A DNA stretch of 64,000 nucleotides from Paenarthrobacter histidinolovorans (lineage in GTDB: Bacteria; Actinomycetota; Actinomycetes; Actinomycetales; Micrococcaceae): contig NZ_BMPM01000007.1 in the NCBI RefSeq assembly GCF_014647595.1, positions 124,001 through 188,000 on the forward strand. The letters are read 5' to 3'. The notes beneath the pieces were generated by a model. That model was not told the origin of the DNA. It did not search any database and saw nothing but the letters and a program-made list of their open reading frames with translations. Both the position numbers and the translations under genes were made by a program. Below, piece after piece: positions 1 to 8,921 of this stretch; positions within the stretch are counted from its first letter, which is position 1, and each line of letters begins with the position of its first letter.

Positions 1-1692
1 GTCGTGCGGCCATACGGAGCCGTTGTGATAGCTGGCGGGGTTGTAGGCACCCATGTTCTTGGCGAGTGTCCGGACACCCCATCCGCTGAACATTTCGGGG
101 GACATCAGCCGCTCCACCACTGCGGGGGCTTTGTCTTCGTCGATCAAGCCAAACCACAGGCAGTGCCCCATGTTGGAAGCGCACGCGTCCACGGGCCGCT
201 TGTTGCGGTCCAGTGCCACAGCGTAGTAGCCCTTGTCCGGCATCCAGAACTGCTCGTTGAACCGCTTCTTCAGGTCCTCCGCGCGTTCCCGCAGGCTTTC
301 CGCCAAGGCGAGGTCGCCGTCGTCGTAGGCCATCCAGGCACGCGCCACATAGGCGCCGTGCACGTATGCCTGGACCTCGCACAGCGCCAGGGGCGGTTCA
401 GCCAGGGTGCCGTCCGCAAAATTGATGCCATCCCAGGAGTCCTTCCAGCCCTGGTTGATGAGCCCATGCTCGTTGGGCCGCCCGTACTCCACGAAACCGT
501 CGCCGTCACGGTCGCCGTAGGTCCGGATCCATTCCAAGGCCCGGTCCGCGTGCGGCAGGAGTGCCGAGATCGCGTCCTTGGCGAAGCCCCAGCGGCTCAC
601 CGAGCCAAGCACCACCACAAACAGCGGCGTGGCGTCCACGCTTCCGTAGTAAGCGGATTTGCCGCCCAGGGCCAGGCCCCCGGACACTCCCAGCCTGACC
701 TCGTGAAGAATCTTTCCCGGCTCTTCCTCGGTGGCCTCATCCACCACCGTGCCCTGACGGTCGGCCAGCGTACGCAAAGTGCCCAAAGCCAAGGAGGGGT
801 CCACGGGAAGGGCCATCTCGGACGCCCACAGGGAATCCCGGCCGAACAGCGTCATGAACCACGGGGCCCCGGCGGCCACAACCACCCTTTCGGGGTGATC
901 CGGATCCTGGATGCGGAGCGCCCCAAGGTCCTCGTAACTGCGGCGGAGGGTGTCTTCGATCGACCGGTTGCTGAGCTGCACAACAGGGATCCGGGCAACC
1001 CAATCCTGCCGGCGCTGATCGCTGGGCGAGAGCCCCACCGGATCCTGGTGGGTGAAAGCGATCCCGGCGCTTTGTTGCTTTGGCACCACGCTGGCGCGGG
1101 TACTCCAGCTCCCGAACGCGGGAATTTTCGCTGTGAAACCCAATGCCCTGGAACCTGCACCGGCACCATCGGCCCGGATCACCACGTTTTTCCGGATTCC
1201 CTCCCAATTCCCGCGGATTTCCAGGGAATCGCCATCAGGCAGGTGGGTTTCCGTCCATTGCCGCGTGATCCGCGCTTCCTTGACTTCGAAAAGGTCGGCG
1301 AAATCCGATTCCGCGGACAGCAGGATGCGGCATTGGGTGGCCTGGTTCGAGTAATTCCGGACGGTGATTTCTTCGCGGATTCCGTTTCCCACTTCCCGGA
1401 GCCGCTCCACCAACAGGGGACTGTCGGCGTGCCCGTCCGGGCGGGGAACCCTCCCGACGAACGAGGCACGGTACGGTTCCCTGGTTTCCGCTGCCAAGGC
1501 TTCGATGACCTGTCCGTTGACGGTGAGCTCCCACTTGGAGAGGATCCGGGTGTCCAAATGGAAAACGCCGTGGGGCAATTCAGGATGGATGTCTCCATTG
1601 GCGGAGGAGATGCAGAAGGACGAGCCTTCCACCAAGGTCACGGTCCCGGCCCCCAGGGGCCCGGCTGCTGTGTCAGCGTTCCATCCAGCCAC
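1..1692 (-). CDS. Amylo-alpha-1,6-glucosidase / glycogen debranching-type enzyme, C-terminus cut off by window edge
   Basis: The reverse strand is open for 564 codons from a GTG at 1692 to base 1, with no stop, so the protein continues outside the window. An AGGAG box lies about 9 bases before the GTG. The first ~210 residues resemble the N-terminal beta-rich domain of bacterial debranching-type proteins (HLDTRILSKWEL near 45-56). From ~280 the (alpha/alpha)6 barrel begins, with LFGRDSLWASEM (282-293), GDRDGDGFVEY (393-403) and HGLINQGWKDSWDG (409-422), the acidic segment typical of this GH15-like/GH133-related family. The family hydrolyses alpha-1,6 or related glucosidic bonds in glycogen or alpha-glucan. 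No signal peptide is visible, so it is probably cytoplasmic. It is divergent from the small gene at 1977. Family assignment is firm; the exact substrate is not. Confidence 0.88.
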   Translation of the reverse strand, partial: MAGWNADTAAGPLGAGTVTLVEGSSFCISSANGDIHPELPHGVFHLDTRILSKWELTVNGQVIEALAAETREPYRASFVGRVPRPDGHADSPLLVERLREVGNGIREEITVRNYSNQATQCRILLSAESDFADLFEVKEARITRQWTETHLPDGDSLEIRGNWEGIRKNVVIRADGAGAGSRALGFTAKIPAFGSWSTRASVVPKQQSAGIAFTHQDPVGLSPSDQRRQDWVARIPVVQLSNRSIEDTLRRSYEDLGALRIQDPDHPERVVVAAGAPWFMTLFGRDSLWASEMALPVDPSLALGTLRTLADRQGTVVDEATEEEPGKILHEVRLGVSGGLALGGKSAYYGSVDATPLFVVVLGSVSRWGFAKDAISALLPHADRALEWIRTYGDRDGDGFVEYGRPNEHGLINQGWKDSWDGINFADGTLAEPPLALCEVQAYVHGAYVARAWMAYDDGDLALAESLRERAEDLKKRFNEQFWMPDKGYYAVALDRNKRPVDACASNMGHCLWFGLIDEDKAPAVVERLMSPEMFSGWGVRTLAKNMGAYNPASYHNGSVWPHD

Positions 1693-1976
1693 GTGAGGCT
1701 CCTTTTCGATCCGCTTGAGCTGCAGCCGCTGCCGCCTGTCCGGCCGCGTGTGGAGATGAAGACGACGCTACGCCGACCGAAGGACCAGCGCCAGATCCCG
1801 GCCGCTCTGCGCAGCCCCCGTTATGACCACCGGGCGTCAGGAAGACCTGCTCCGTCACCCAGAGTTAATCTCATTTCCTCGTCCGGGTAAGCAGAAGGGG
1901 TCTATAGTGAGGGAACAGGACATTCGCTGATGCAGACCGGCGGCCCGCATTTTCTTCCGACGCCGGAGGCCCCGTA

Positions 1977-2315
1977 ATGACCGACACCCAAATAGGCAGC
2001 TTTATCCGCGACTGTGTGGTGTTTGAGGACGACACTGAGAACGGCTTGGATTTTGACACTTTCTACGGCCTGTACATCAGCTGGTGCGTTCTTGGACGCA
2101 AAATCCCCATTCCCGACTCTGCCTTCAAAACCGCCCTCGAACGTGAGGGCTTGAAAACCACCAAGGTAAATGGCCTGCGGCTCTATCCCGGGATGAGCAT
2201 GGTGGGACCTGCAGCAAGGGACTACGTGGTCAACAGCGTTCCCATGTGGAGCGAAACCGCCGCAGACCTGCCGGCTGCAGAGGTCCGTCAGCAGGCCGTG
2301 GCTTCCATCGCCTGA
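1977..2315 (+). CDS. Small hypothetical protein resembling a phage-primase C-terminal winged helix
   Basis: 112 residues, ATG preceded by GGAGG at about 8 bases. I do not recognise a named family with certainty. The layout of the first 75 residues (FIRDCVVF, then LYISWCVLGRKIPIPDSAF, then ALEREGLKTTKVNGLRLYPG) follows the pattern of the winged-helix module that ends D5/P4-type primase-helicases: an LY..W/YC helix, a xxFxxAL helix, then a basic wing. Here it stands alone without primase or helicase domains and no phage genes are nearby. It may bind DNA or be a domesticated module. A strong hairpin follows at 2335-2370, so the gene is probably monocistronic. Confidence 0.6.
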   Translation: MTDTQIGSFIRDCVVFEDDTENGLDFDTFYGLYISWCVLGRKIPIPDSAFKTALEREGLKTTKVNGLRLYPGMSMVGPAARDYVVNSVPMWSETAADLPAAEVRQQAVASIA

Positions 2316-2334
2316 TCCCGTTCAGCAAGCATTC

Positions 2335-2370
2335 AGCCCATGCCCCTAGGATTCATAGGGGGCATGGGCT
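2335..2370 (+). terminator. Rho-independent-type terminator after the 1977 gene
   Basis: Perfect 12-bp stem, AGCCCATGCCCC (2335-2346) with GGGGCATGGGCT (2359-2370), and a 12-base loop. A T-rich tract (GTTCCTGTTT) follows. It separates the small gene from the photolyase. Confidence 0.75.
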
Positions 2371-2406
2371 GTTCCTGTTTCCAGAGGTTTCCGCGGAAAG
2401 GCTTCA

Positions 2407-3813
2407 ATGAAACCGTCCATCGTTTGGTTTCGCGACGACCTGAGGGTCGCTGATAATCCTGCCCTGCGGGCCGCCGTCGATGATGGGGCTGCCGTTGCCC
2501 TTTACGTCCTTGACGAGGAATCCCAAGGCATCCGCGCCCACGGTGGTGCCTCCCGCTGGTGGCTGCACCATTCGCTGGCCGCTCTTGGCGAAGACCTCGC
2601 CGCGTTGGGCATTCCCCTTCTCTTGCGCCGCGGTGACGCTGCCTCAATTGTCCGAAAAACCACGACGTCGCTCGGAGCGGGCGGCTTGTATTGGAACCGG
2701 CGGTACGGTGCGGCTGAGCGTACGGTCGACGCAGGGATCAAGGCCTGGGCGGGTGAAGCCGGTTTGCATGTGGCCAGCTTCCAGGCTTCCCTCCTTCATG
2801 AGCCTTGGGAGGTCACCACCAAGACCGGTGGCCAGTACAAGGTGTTCACGCCGTTTTGGCGGACGGTGTCCGCGCAGGATTTTCGTGAGCCGCTGGCCGT
2901 ACCTGAAGAAGGCCATGGATTCACCGGCGAACTCCCGGCTTACGACGAGCTGGATTCCTGGGGTCTCCTGCCGGGCAAGCCGGACTGGTCCGGCGGCCTC
3001 GCCGAGATGTGGACGCCCGGCGCTGCCGCCGGCCACAAGAGGTTGGCCGATTTCGTGGCAGACGGCCTCTCCAACTACAGCGAGGGCCGCAACCGTCCGG
3101 ATACTGATGGCAGCAGTTGCCTCTCGCCATACTTGCGCTGGGGTGAGCTCAGCCCGTTCGAGGTGTGGCATTCGCTGGGTTCCAAACGTTCTGAAAGCGC
3201 CTCGATTTTCGCGTCCGAGTTGGGGTGGCGGGAGTTTTGCTGGCACCAGTACTTCCACAATCCGGAGCTTGCTACCGCGAATCTTCGCCCGGAGTTTGAC
3301 CGTTTTCCGTGGGCGTGGCCGGGCGGCGGCGCTGGGGATGCCAACAACAGCAACGGCAAGCATCCTGGCCATGAGTCGGCGCCGGAGGAGTTCCGCGCCT
3401 GGCAACAGGGCCGCACCGGCTTCCCCATGGTGGATGCAGGGCAGCGCCAACTGTGGCACTCCGGCTGGATGCACAACCGGGTCCGTATGGTTGCCGCGAG
3501 TTTCCTGGTGAAGAACCTGGGCATTCATTGGCAGCTGGGGGAGCAGTGGTTCTGGGACACCCTGGTGGACGCGGATCCGGCGTCGAATCCTGCCAATTGG
3601 CAGTGGGTGGCAGGTTCCGGGGCTGACGCCTCGCCGTTCTTCCGGATTTTCAACCCGGAGGCCCAGCGCGTGAAGTTCGATCCCCAGGGGAAGTACATTG
3701 CCCACTGGATTCCCGAGTTCGGGACCCCCGAATACCCGGAGGAAATCGTGGACCTCAAAACCACCCGGGCGGAAGCGTTGGAAGCGTACAAGGAGATGAG
3801 AGAGGTTCACTGA
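2407..3813 (+). CDS. phrB: Deoxyribodipyrimidine photolyase (class I cryptochrome/photolyase family)
   Basis: 468 residues, the usual length. The enzyme repairs cyclobutane pyrimidine dimers in DNA with blue light, using FADH- and an antenna chromophore. The N-terminal Rossmann-like antenna domain starts SIVWFRDDLRVADNPAL. The FAD domain shows NYSEGRNRPDTDG and SPYLRWGELSP (about 220-250), LGWREFCWHQYF, then the DNA/FAD segment TGFPMVDAGQRQLWHSGWMHNRVRM and ADPASNPANWQWVAGSGAD, followed by the conserved FRIFNP. The tryptophans expected for the electron-transfer chain are present. ATG has a GGAAAGG box upstream. It runs alone; the 3827 gene starts 13 bases after its stop but with its own -10-like box. 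Confidence 0.95.
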   Translation: MKPSIVWFRDDLRVADNPALRAAVDDGAAVALYVLDEESQGIRAHGGASRWWLHHSLAALGEDLAALGIPLLLRRGDAASIVRKTTTSLGAGGLYWNRRYGAAERTVDAGIKAWAGEAGLHVASFQASLLHEPWEVTTKTGGQYKVFTPFWRTVSAQDFREPLAVPEEGHGFTGELPAYDELDSWGLLPGKPDWSGGLAEMWTPGAAAGHKRLADFVADGLSNYSEGRNRPDTDGSSCLSPYLRWGELSPFEVWHSLGSKRSESASIFASELGWREFCWHQYFHNPELATANLRPEFDRFPWAWPGGGAGDANNSNGKHPGHESAPEEFRAWQQGRTGFPMVDAGQRQLWHSGWMHNRVRMVAASFLVKNLGIHWQLGEQWFWDTLVDADPASNPANWQWVAGSGADASPFFRIFNPEAQRVKFDPQGKYIAHWIPEFGTPEYPEEIVDLKTTRAEALEAYKEMREVH

Positions 3814-3826
3814 GTAGGCTTGCCGC

Positions 3827-4405
3827 ATGTCGACTGAGCTTGTTCTGAAGATCCTCATCATGGCGTTTGCGGCCCTTTTCATCGCTGCGATTGCCTGGTG
3901 GGCCCGTAAGCACCCCAACCGCTCCAAGGAGTACCCGGAGCAGGTCCGCATGCCCAAGGTCGTGGCGATTGTGGGCTGGCTTTTCCTTGTGGTGGGTCTT
4001 CTCATGGGGCTGGTTGCCTTCACCTCCGACCATGCCCGGGATCCCCTGGCTTTCCGTATCGCTTCGGTGGCGATCATCGCGGGTGGCCTGGTTTTCGTGT
4101 TCATGTATCGCAACTTTTATGTGGCTCCCCGGGACTTTGAGGTGGCCTTCCGCAGTGTTTTCGGCAAAGAGCACCTTCTTCGCTACAGCGACATTGCCAA
4201 CTACAGCTTCCAGACGTTGAAGGGGCAGCCGTACTTGACGGTCAAGTCGGTAGAGGGCGTCAAGCTCAGCTTGAATATCAGGACCTACGACATGACGCCG
4301 CTCTTGCGTGCCATCGATTTCCACCAGGTCACCGGGCACTGGCCGGCCCGGACGGACATGGTGGGCGGCGCTGCAGGACCGAAAGAACAGCCCTCTGGAA
4401 ATTAG
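3827..4405 (+). CDS. Small integral membrane protein with cytoplasmic PH-like domain
   Basis: 192 residues of unknown function. An N-terminal hydrophobic helix (about 5-25) is followed by a basic loop (ARKHPNRSKEY), then two more helices (about 44-65 and 73-90). The rest is soluble and resembles a bacterial PH-like fold (FEVAFRSVFGKEHLLRYSDIANYSF, then YLTVKSVEGVKLSLNIRTYD). No Shine-Dalgarno sequence is seen. Instead TAGGCT (3815-3820) lies 6 bases before the ATG, which fits a leaderless transcript starting at the AUG. The C-terminal tail is low complexity. No pathway can be inferred from the neighbours. Confidence 0.75.
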   Translation: MSTELVLKILIMAFAALFIAAIAWWARKHPNRSKEYPEQVRMPKVVAIVGWLFLVVGLLMGLVAFTSDHARDPLAFRIASVAIIAGGLVFVFMYRNFYVAPRDFEVAFRSVFGKEHLLRYSDIANYSFQTLKGQPYLTVKSVEGVKLSLNIRTYDMTPLLRAIDFHQVTGHWPARTDMVGGAAGPKEQPSGN

Positions 4406-4410
4406 TAGGA

Positions 4411-4430
4411 AGTCCGAGTATATTCGGATT
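4411..4430. promoter_or_regulatory. Inverted repeat upstream of the valine-degradation operon, possible operator
   Basis: TCCGA-N6-TCGGA (4413-4428), extendable by one wobble and one A-T pair, lies about 100 bases before mmsA. A second looser dyad, TGACC (4437-4441) with GGTCA (4454-4458), follows. Both are in the 122-base gap before the operon. They look like regulator sites but no cognate regulator is identified. Confidence 0.35.
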
Positions 4431-4527
4431 CAGAGATGACCTGGATCACAGTTGGTCACGTGTTCCCGCCGTGTTCCCAGCACTGAGCGGCACGGTAGTC
4501 ATTCACGATGCAAAGGAGCATTCCACC

Positions 4528-6027
4528 ATGGTGCGCGAGCTTTCACACTACGTAGACGGCCAGAGGATCGACGGCACATCCGGCCGCTTCAGCGATGTCT
4601 ACGATCCCTGCACGGGCGAAGTCCAGGCCCGGCTCCCGCTGGCCAGCGCGGACGAGGTCCGCAACGCCGTCGCCAACGCCGAAAAGGGCCAGCTCGAATG
4701 GGCGGCCATGAATCCGCAGCGCCGCGGACGCATCCTGCTCAAGTTCGTTGACCTGGTCAACGAGAACATGGATGAACTCGCCAAGCTCCTGTCCTCCGAA
4801 CATGGCAAAACCTTCGCCGACGCCAAGGGAGACATCCAGCGCGGCATCGAGGTTGTCGAATTCTCCGCCGGCGCCCCGCATCTGCTCAAGGGCGAATTCT
4901 CGGACAACGCCGGCCAGGGGATCGATGTCCACTCGCTCCGCCAGCCGCTCGGTGTCGTTGCAGGCATCACCCCCTTCAACTTCCCGGCCATGATTCCTTT
5001 GTGGAAGTCCGGGCCGGCGCTCGCAGCAGGCAACGCCTTCATCCTCAAGCCCTCGGAGCGGGATCCCTCTGTGCCGTTGCGCCTTGCCGAGCTGTACAGC
5101 GAAGCCGGCGTGCCGAACGGTGTTTTCAACGTCATCAACGGTGACAAGGAAGCCGTGGATGCGCTGCTCGAAGATCCGCGTGTCAAGGCGATCGGCTTTG
5201 TGGGATCCACCCCGATTGCCCAGTACATCTACGCCACTGCTGCCGCGCACGGGAAACGGGCGCAGTGCTTTGGCGGGGCGAAGAACCACATGGTGATCAT
5301 GCCCGACGCCGATCTGGACATGGCCGCCGACGCCCTGATTGGTGCCGGGTACGGTTCCGCCGGCGAGCGGTGCATGGCCATCTCGGTTGCGGTGCCTGTT
5401 GGCCAGGAAACCGCCGATGCGTTGGTGGCCAAGCTGACCGAACGCGTCAAGGACCTGAAGGTGGGCCACAGCCTGGACAAGGATTCGGACTTCGGGCCCG
5501 TGGTGGCAGCATCCGCCAAGGAACGGATCGAGGGCTACATTCAGTCCGGCGTGGACGAAGGAGCAACGTTGGTCACCGACGGCCGCGGCCTCACCGTGGA
5601 AGGCTACGACGGCGGATTCTGGGTTGGCCCAACGCTCTTCGACAACGTCACCAAGGACATGAAGATCTACAAGGAAGAGATCTTCGGCCCCGTCCTCAGC
5701 GTGCTGCGCGCAGCTGACTACGACGAAGCGCTGAGGCTCTGCAGCGAGCACGAGTTCGGCAACGGCGTCGCAATTTTCACCCGCGACGGCGACTCCGCCC
5801 GCGACTTCGCCAGCCGCGTTGAGGTGGGCATGGTGGGCATCAACGTGCCCATCCCCGTGCCAATCGCGTACTACACCTTCGGCGGCTGGAAGGCCTCCGG
5901 CTTTGGCGACCTGAACCAGCACGGCGCCGACGCCTTCCGCTTCTACACCAAGACCAAGACCGTCACCTCGCGGTGGCCGTCCGGCATCCGCCAGGGCGCC
6001 AGCTTCGTGATGCCGGCGGGCAGCTGA
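4528..6027 (+). CDS. mmsA: Methylmalonate-semialdehyde dehydrogenase (CoA-acylating)
   Basis: 499 residues. Oxidises methylmalonate or malonate semialdehyde with NAD+ and CoA to propionyl-CoA or acetyl-CoA plus CO2, the last step of distal valine degradation. ALDH fold: PFNFPAMIPLW (149-159), FILKPSERDPSV, GFVGSTPIAQYIY, catalytic Cys282 in GSAGERCMAIS, and KEEIFGPVLSV. The FGGAKNHMVIMPDADLD segment replaces the ELGGK of ordinary ALDHs, a hallmark of the acylating MmsA group that lacks the general-base Glu. I chose ATG 4528 because AAAGGAG precedes it; an in-frame extension to 4471 has no ribosome site. Its stop overlaps the next ATG (TGATG), so it is translationally coupled to the hydrolase. 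Confidence 0.95.
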   Translation: MVRELSHYVDGQRIDGTSGRFSDVYDPCTGEVQARLPLASADEVRNAVANAEKGQLEWAAMNPQRRGRILLKFVDLVNENMDELAKLLSSEHGKTFADAKGDIQRGIEVVEFSAGAPHLLKGEFSDNAGQGIDVHSLRQPLGVVAGITPFNFPAMIPLWKSGPALAAGNAFILKPSERDPSVPLRLAELYSEAGVPNGVFNVINGDKEAVDALLEDPRVKAIGFVGSTPIAQYIYATAAAHGKRAQCFGGAKNHMVIMPDADLDMAADALIGAGYGSAGERCMAISVAVPVGQETADALVAKLTERVKDLKVGHSLDKDSDFGPVVAASAKERIEGYIQSGVDEGATLVTDGRGLTVEGYDGGFWVGPTLFDNVTKDMKIYKEEIFGPVLSVLRAADYDEALRLCSEHEFGNGVAIFTRDGDSARDFASRVEVGMVGINVPIPVPIAYYTFGGWKASGFGDLNQHGADAFRFYTKTKTVTSRWPSGIRQGASFVMPAGS

Positions 6028-7088
6028 TGGGAGAGCTGCAGGAAGACGAGGTTCTTTTCGAGCGTCGCGGGCACCTGGGGATTGTCACGCTCAACCGCCC
6101 CAAAGCGGTCAATGCCCTGAACCACGGAATGGTCAAAGCCATGCTCCAGCAGCTGCTTGCCTGGGCCGACGACGATTCGGTGGAAACAGTGCTGGTGCGC
6201 GGCGCCGGGGACCGGGGGCTGTGTGCCGGTGGCGACATCGTAGCCATCTACAAGGACATGCTGCACGGCGGCACGGAAACGGCTGAGTTTTGGGCCGACG
6301 AGTACCGGCTGAACCTGCTCATCTCGCAGTACCCCAAGCCCTACGTGGCCTTCATGGATGGGCTGGTTTTGGGGGGAGGCGTTGGTGTGTCAGCGCACGG
6401 CTCTGTCCGGGTGGTCACCGAGCGGACGCGCACCGGCATGCCGGAAACCACCATCGGCTTTGTGCCCGACGTCGGCGGAACCCTGCTGCTGTCCCGCGCA
6501 CCAGGCGAAGCGGGTACCCATGCTGCGTTGACGGGCGCCCACCTTTCCGGTGCGGACGCCCTGTTCCTCGGACTCGCGGATCACTTTGTGCCCTCCGATA
6601 GCCTCGCCGCGCTGGCGGAAGCGTTGGAAAGCTCGACGGCGGAGGCCGCCGTCGTGCGCTTTGCGCAAGCCGCACCGGACTCGGCGCTTGCGGCGAAGCG
6701 GGAGTGGATCGATCCCGCCTATGCGCATGAGGATGCGGAGGAAATCGTGCGGAGCCTGCGGTCCCTGGGAGGGGAAGCCGCCGGCGCCGCAGACACCATC
6801 GAGGCGAAATCGCCCACCTCAGTGAAGGTGGCCTTGGAATCCTTGCGGCGCGTCCGGGGGTTATCCCTTGAGGAAGCGCTGGACCAGGAATACCGCGTAG
6901 GACTCCGATGCCTGGCCGGCCCCGATTTCCGTGAGGGCATCCGCGCGCAAGTGGTGGACAAGGACCGCAATCCGCAATGGAAACCGGCAACCCTCGCGGA
7001 CGTCCAGGCATCCGACGTCGAGGGCTACTTCGCGCCACTTGGTGACCGCGAGCTTGGCCTTTCAGCCAGTCCAGTCCAGTCGAATTGA
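6027..7088 (+). CDS. 3-hydroxyisobutyryl-CoA hydrolase (enoyl-CoA hydratase/isomerase family)
   Basis: 353 residues, longer than the ~260 of ordinary crotonases and typical of the ECH_2 hydrolase branch. Hydrolyses 3-hydroxyisobutyryl-CoA to 3-hydroxyisobutyrate and CoA, which commits valine carbon to the MmsB step. Evidence: LNRPKAVNALNHGMV, oxyanion-hole segment RGLCAGGDIVAIY, DGLVLGGGVGVSAHGSVRV, and METTIGFVPDVGG-like PETTIGFVPDVGGTLLLSR, all diagnostic. Start is the ATG overlapping the mmsA stop. The context, between mmsA and mmsB, independently supports the role. Confidence 0.9.
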   Translation: MGELQEDEVLFERRGHLGIVTLNRPKAVNALNHGMVKAMLQQLLAWADDDSVETVLVRGAGDRGLCAGGDIVAIYKDMLHGGTETAEFWADEYRLNLLISQYPKPYVAFMDGLVLGGGVGVSAHGSVRVVTERTRTGMPETTIGFVPDVGGTLLLSRAPGEAGTHAALTGAHLSGADALFLGLADHFVPSDSLAALAEALESSTAEAAVVRFAQAAPDSALAAKREWIDPAYAHEDAEEIVRSLRSLGGEAAGAADTIEAKSPTSVKVALESLRRVRGLSLEEALDQEYRVGLRCLAGPDFREGIRAQVVDKDRNPQWKPATLADVQASDVEGYFAPLGDRELGLSASPVQSN

Positions 7089-7099
7089 AGGAGACGAGC

Positions 7100-8041
7100 A
7101 TGACAGAGAACGCAGCCATGTCAGATACCCAAGCCCCGGCAACGGGACTCATCGCTTTCCTCGGGCTGGGTCACATGGGTGGGCCCATGGCCGCCAATCT
7201 GATCAAGGCCGGCCATCAGGTGATCGGCTATGACCCCGTTCCGGCAGCCGTTGAGGCCGCTTTGGCTCACGGAATTCCCATGGCGTCCTCCGCGCATGAA
7301 GCGGCCGCGGAGGCGGCCGTGGTGTTGACCATGCTGCCCAGCGGCAAGCATGTCCTGGATGCGTACCGGGGCGTGGACGGGCCGGGGTTGCTCTCGGTTG
7401 CCAAGCCGGACACCTTGTTCCTGGACTGTTCCACCATCAACGTTGACGAGGCCCGCCAAGCAGCCGTGATTGCTTTGGAAGCTGGCCACCGATCCGTGGA
7501 TGCCCCCGTCTCCGGCGGCGTGGTGGGTGCCGAGGCAGGCACCCTGACGTTCATGGTGGGTGCCTTGCCGGAGGACTTCGACACCGTGAAGCCGATTTTG
7601 GAGCTCATGGGAAAGAGGATTGTCCACTGCGGTGACCACGGTGCCGGGCAAGCTGCGAAGGTTTGCAACAACATGATCCTGGGGGTGTCCATGATCGCCG
7701 TTGCCGAGGCCTTCGTGCTCGGCGAAAAGCTGGGCCTCACGCACCAGGCCCTGTTCGATGTCGCCTCCAACGCTTCCGGCCAGTGCTGGGCATTGACCAC
7801 AAACTGCCCCGTTCCCGGGCCGGTTCCCACCAGCCCTGCCAACCGTGACTACCAGCCCGGGTTCGCCGGCGCCCTGATGGCCAAGGACCTGCGCCTGGCA
7901 CTGAACGCTTTGGAAAGCACAGGGGTTGCTGCAGAAATGGGCCCGTTGGCTTCCCGGATCTACGATGCTTTCGCAGCCGGGGAGGGCGCGGGGAGGGACT
8001 TCTCCGGCATCATCACCGATATCCGCGACAAGTCCGTGTGA
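7100..8041 (+). CDS. mmsB: 3-hydroxyisobutyrate dehydrogenase
   Basis: 313 residues. Oxidises 3-hydroxyisobutyrate to methylmalonate semialdehyde with NAD+, feeding MmsA. N-terminal Rossmann dinucleotide site [20 protein letters not shown], substrate-binding [26 protein letters not shown] stretch, and [15 protein letters not shown] with the catalytic lysine. Start chosen at ATG 7100 because AAGGAGA lies just before it; TTG 7085 overlaps the previous stop but has no such box. Third gene of the mmsA operon. Confidence 0.93.
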   Translation: MTENAAMSDTQAPATGLIAFLGLGHMGGPMAANLIKAGHQVIGYDPVPAAVEAALAHGIPMASSAHEAAAEAAVVLTMLPSGKHVLDAYRGVDGPGLLSVAKPDTLFLDCSTINVDEARQAAVIALEAGHRSVDAPVSGGVVGAEAGTLTFMVGALPEDFDTVKPILELMGKRIVHCGDHGAGQAAKVCNNMILGVSMIAVAEAFVLGEKLGLTHQALFDVASNASGQCWALTTNCPVPGPVPTSPANRDYQPGFAGALMAKDLRLALNALESTGVAAEMGPLASRIYDAFAAGEGAGRDFSGIITDIRDKSV

Positions 8042-8084
8042 GAGTTTGAGCTGTGTCCATGAGGGTTTTGACGAGAGGGAGAGC

Positions 8085-8864
8085 ATGACGGAGCAGTACC
8101 AGAACATTGTGGTGGAACGGCGGGGCAGGGTTGGCTTGGTGACCTTGGACCGGCCGTCGGCGCTGAACGCGCTGAACACTGCCCTCATGAACGAACTCGT
8201 GGAGGCCGTGTCCGCCATGGACACCGACCCCGATGTTGGGGCCGTAGTCATCACGGGATCCGCCAAGGCCTTCGCGGCCGGTGCCGACATCAAGGAAATG
8301 TCCTCCAACAGCTACATGGAGATGTACGCGGCGGACTGGTTCAGGCACTGGGAAGAACTCACCCGCCTGAGGATCCCCGTGATTGCGGCTGTTTCCGGTT
8401 TTGCCCTGGGTGGAGGGTGCGAGCTCGCCATGATGGCTGACTTCATCATCGCCGGTGACAACGCGCGGTTCGGGCAGCCCGAAATCAACCTCGGCGTCAT
8501 TCCGGGCATGGGCGGCTCGCAGCGGCTCACACGCGCCGTCGGAAAGGCCAAAGCGATGGACATGGTGCTGACCGGACGGTACATGGATGCTGAAGAGGCT
8601 GAGCGTTCAGGGCTGGTATCACGGGTGGTGCCCGCTGCAGAGGTCATTGAGGAAGCCGTCAAAGCCGCCGAAGTCATAGCATCCAAGTCCAAGCCCGTGG
8701 CGATGATGGCCAAGGAAGCTGTCAACGCGGCCTTCGAAACAGGGCTGGCGCAGGGCGTGCTTTTCGAGCGCCGGATCTTCCACTCGCTCTTCGCCACCGA
8801 AGACCAGAAAGAGGGCATGGCCGCGTTCAGCGGGAAGCGCCAGCCGGAATTCAAGCACCGCTGA
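8085..8864 (+). CDS. Enoyl-CoA hydratase
   Basis: 259 residues, standard crotonase size. Probably hydrates methacrylyl-CoA to 3-hydroxyisobutyryl-CoA here, upstream of the 6027 hydrolase, though it may also serve fatty-acid oxidation. Conserved: [27 protein letters not shown] (oxyanion hole), [18 protein letters not shown] and [20 protein letters not shown], with both active-site glutamates in the expected places. GAGGGAGAG precedes ATG 8085. Last gene of the operon; a hairpin follows at 8881. Confidence 0.9.
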   Translation: MTEQYQNIVVERRGRVGLVTLDRPSALNALNTALMNELVEAVSAMDTDPDVGAVVITGSAKAFAAGADIKEMSSNSYMEMYAADWFRHWEELTRLRIPVIAAVSGFALGGGCELAMMADFIIAGDNARFGQPEINLGVIPGMGGSQRLTRAVGKAKAMDMVLTGRYMDAEEAERSGLVSRVVPAAEVIEEAVKAAEVIASKSKPVAMMAKEAVNAAFETGLAQGVLFERRIFHSLFATEDQKEGMAAFSGKRQPEFKHR

Positions 8865-8880
8865 CGGGTTGCGAACCTGC

Positions 8881-8897
8881 TGCGCCGTTGCGGCGCA
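8881..8897. terminator. Hairpin between convergent genes, likely bidirectional terminator
   Basis: TGCGCCG-TTG-CGGCGCA, a perfect 7-bp stem with a 3-base loop. It lies in the 57-base gap between the convergent enoyl-CoA hydratase and TenA-like genes. No clear T tract. Confidence 0.5.
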
Positions 8898-8921
8898 ACG
8901 ACCGGGAGCGTCGCGATGTCC

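Noticed and set aside
4..1890. 628-codon open frame on the + strand at the left edge
   Set aside because: The reverse strand over 1-1692 encodes a clear debranching-type glucosidase; the + frame has no recognisable motif and is a high-GC shadow.
2644..4113. 489-codon reverse frame across the photolyase and membrane protein
   Set aside because: Lies opposite the well-supported photolyase, Arg/Pro-rich, no motif and no ribosome site.
4543..5922. 459-codon reverse frame opposite mmsA
   Set aside because: Antisense shadow of mmsA; composition typical of reversed GC-rich codons.
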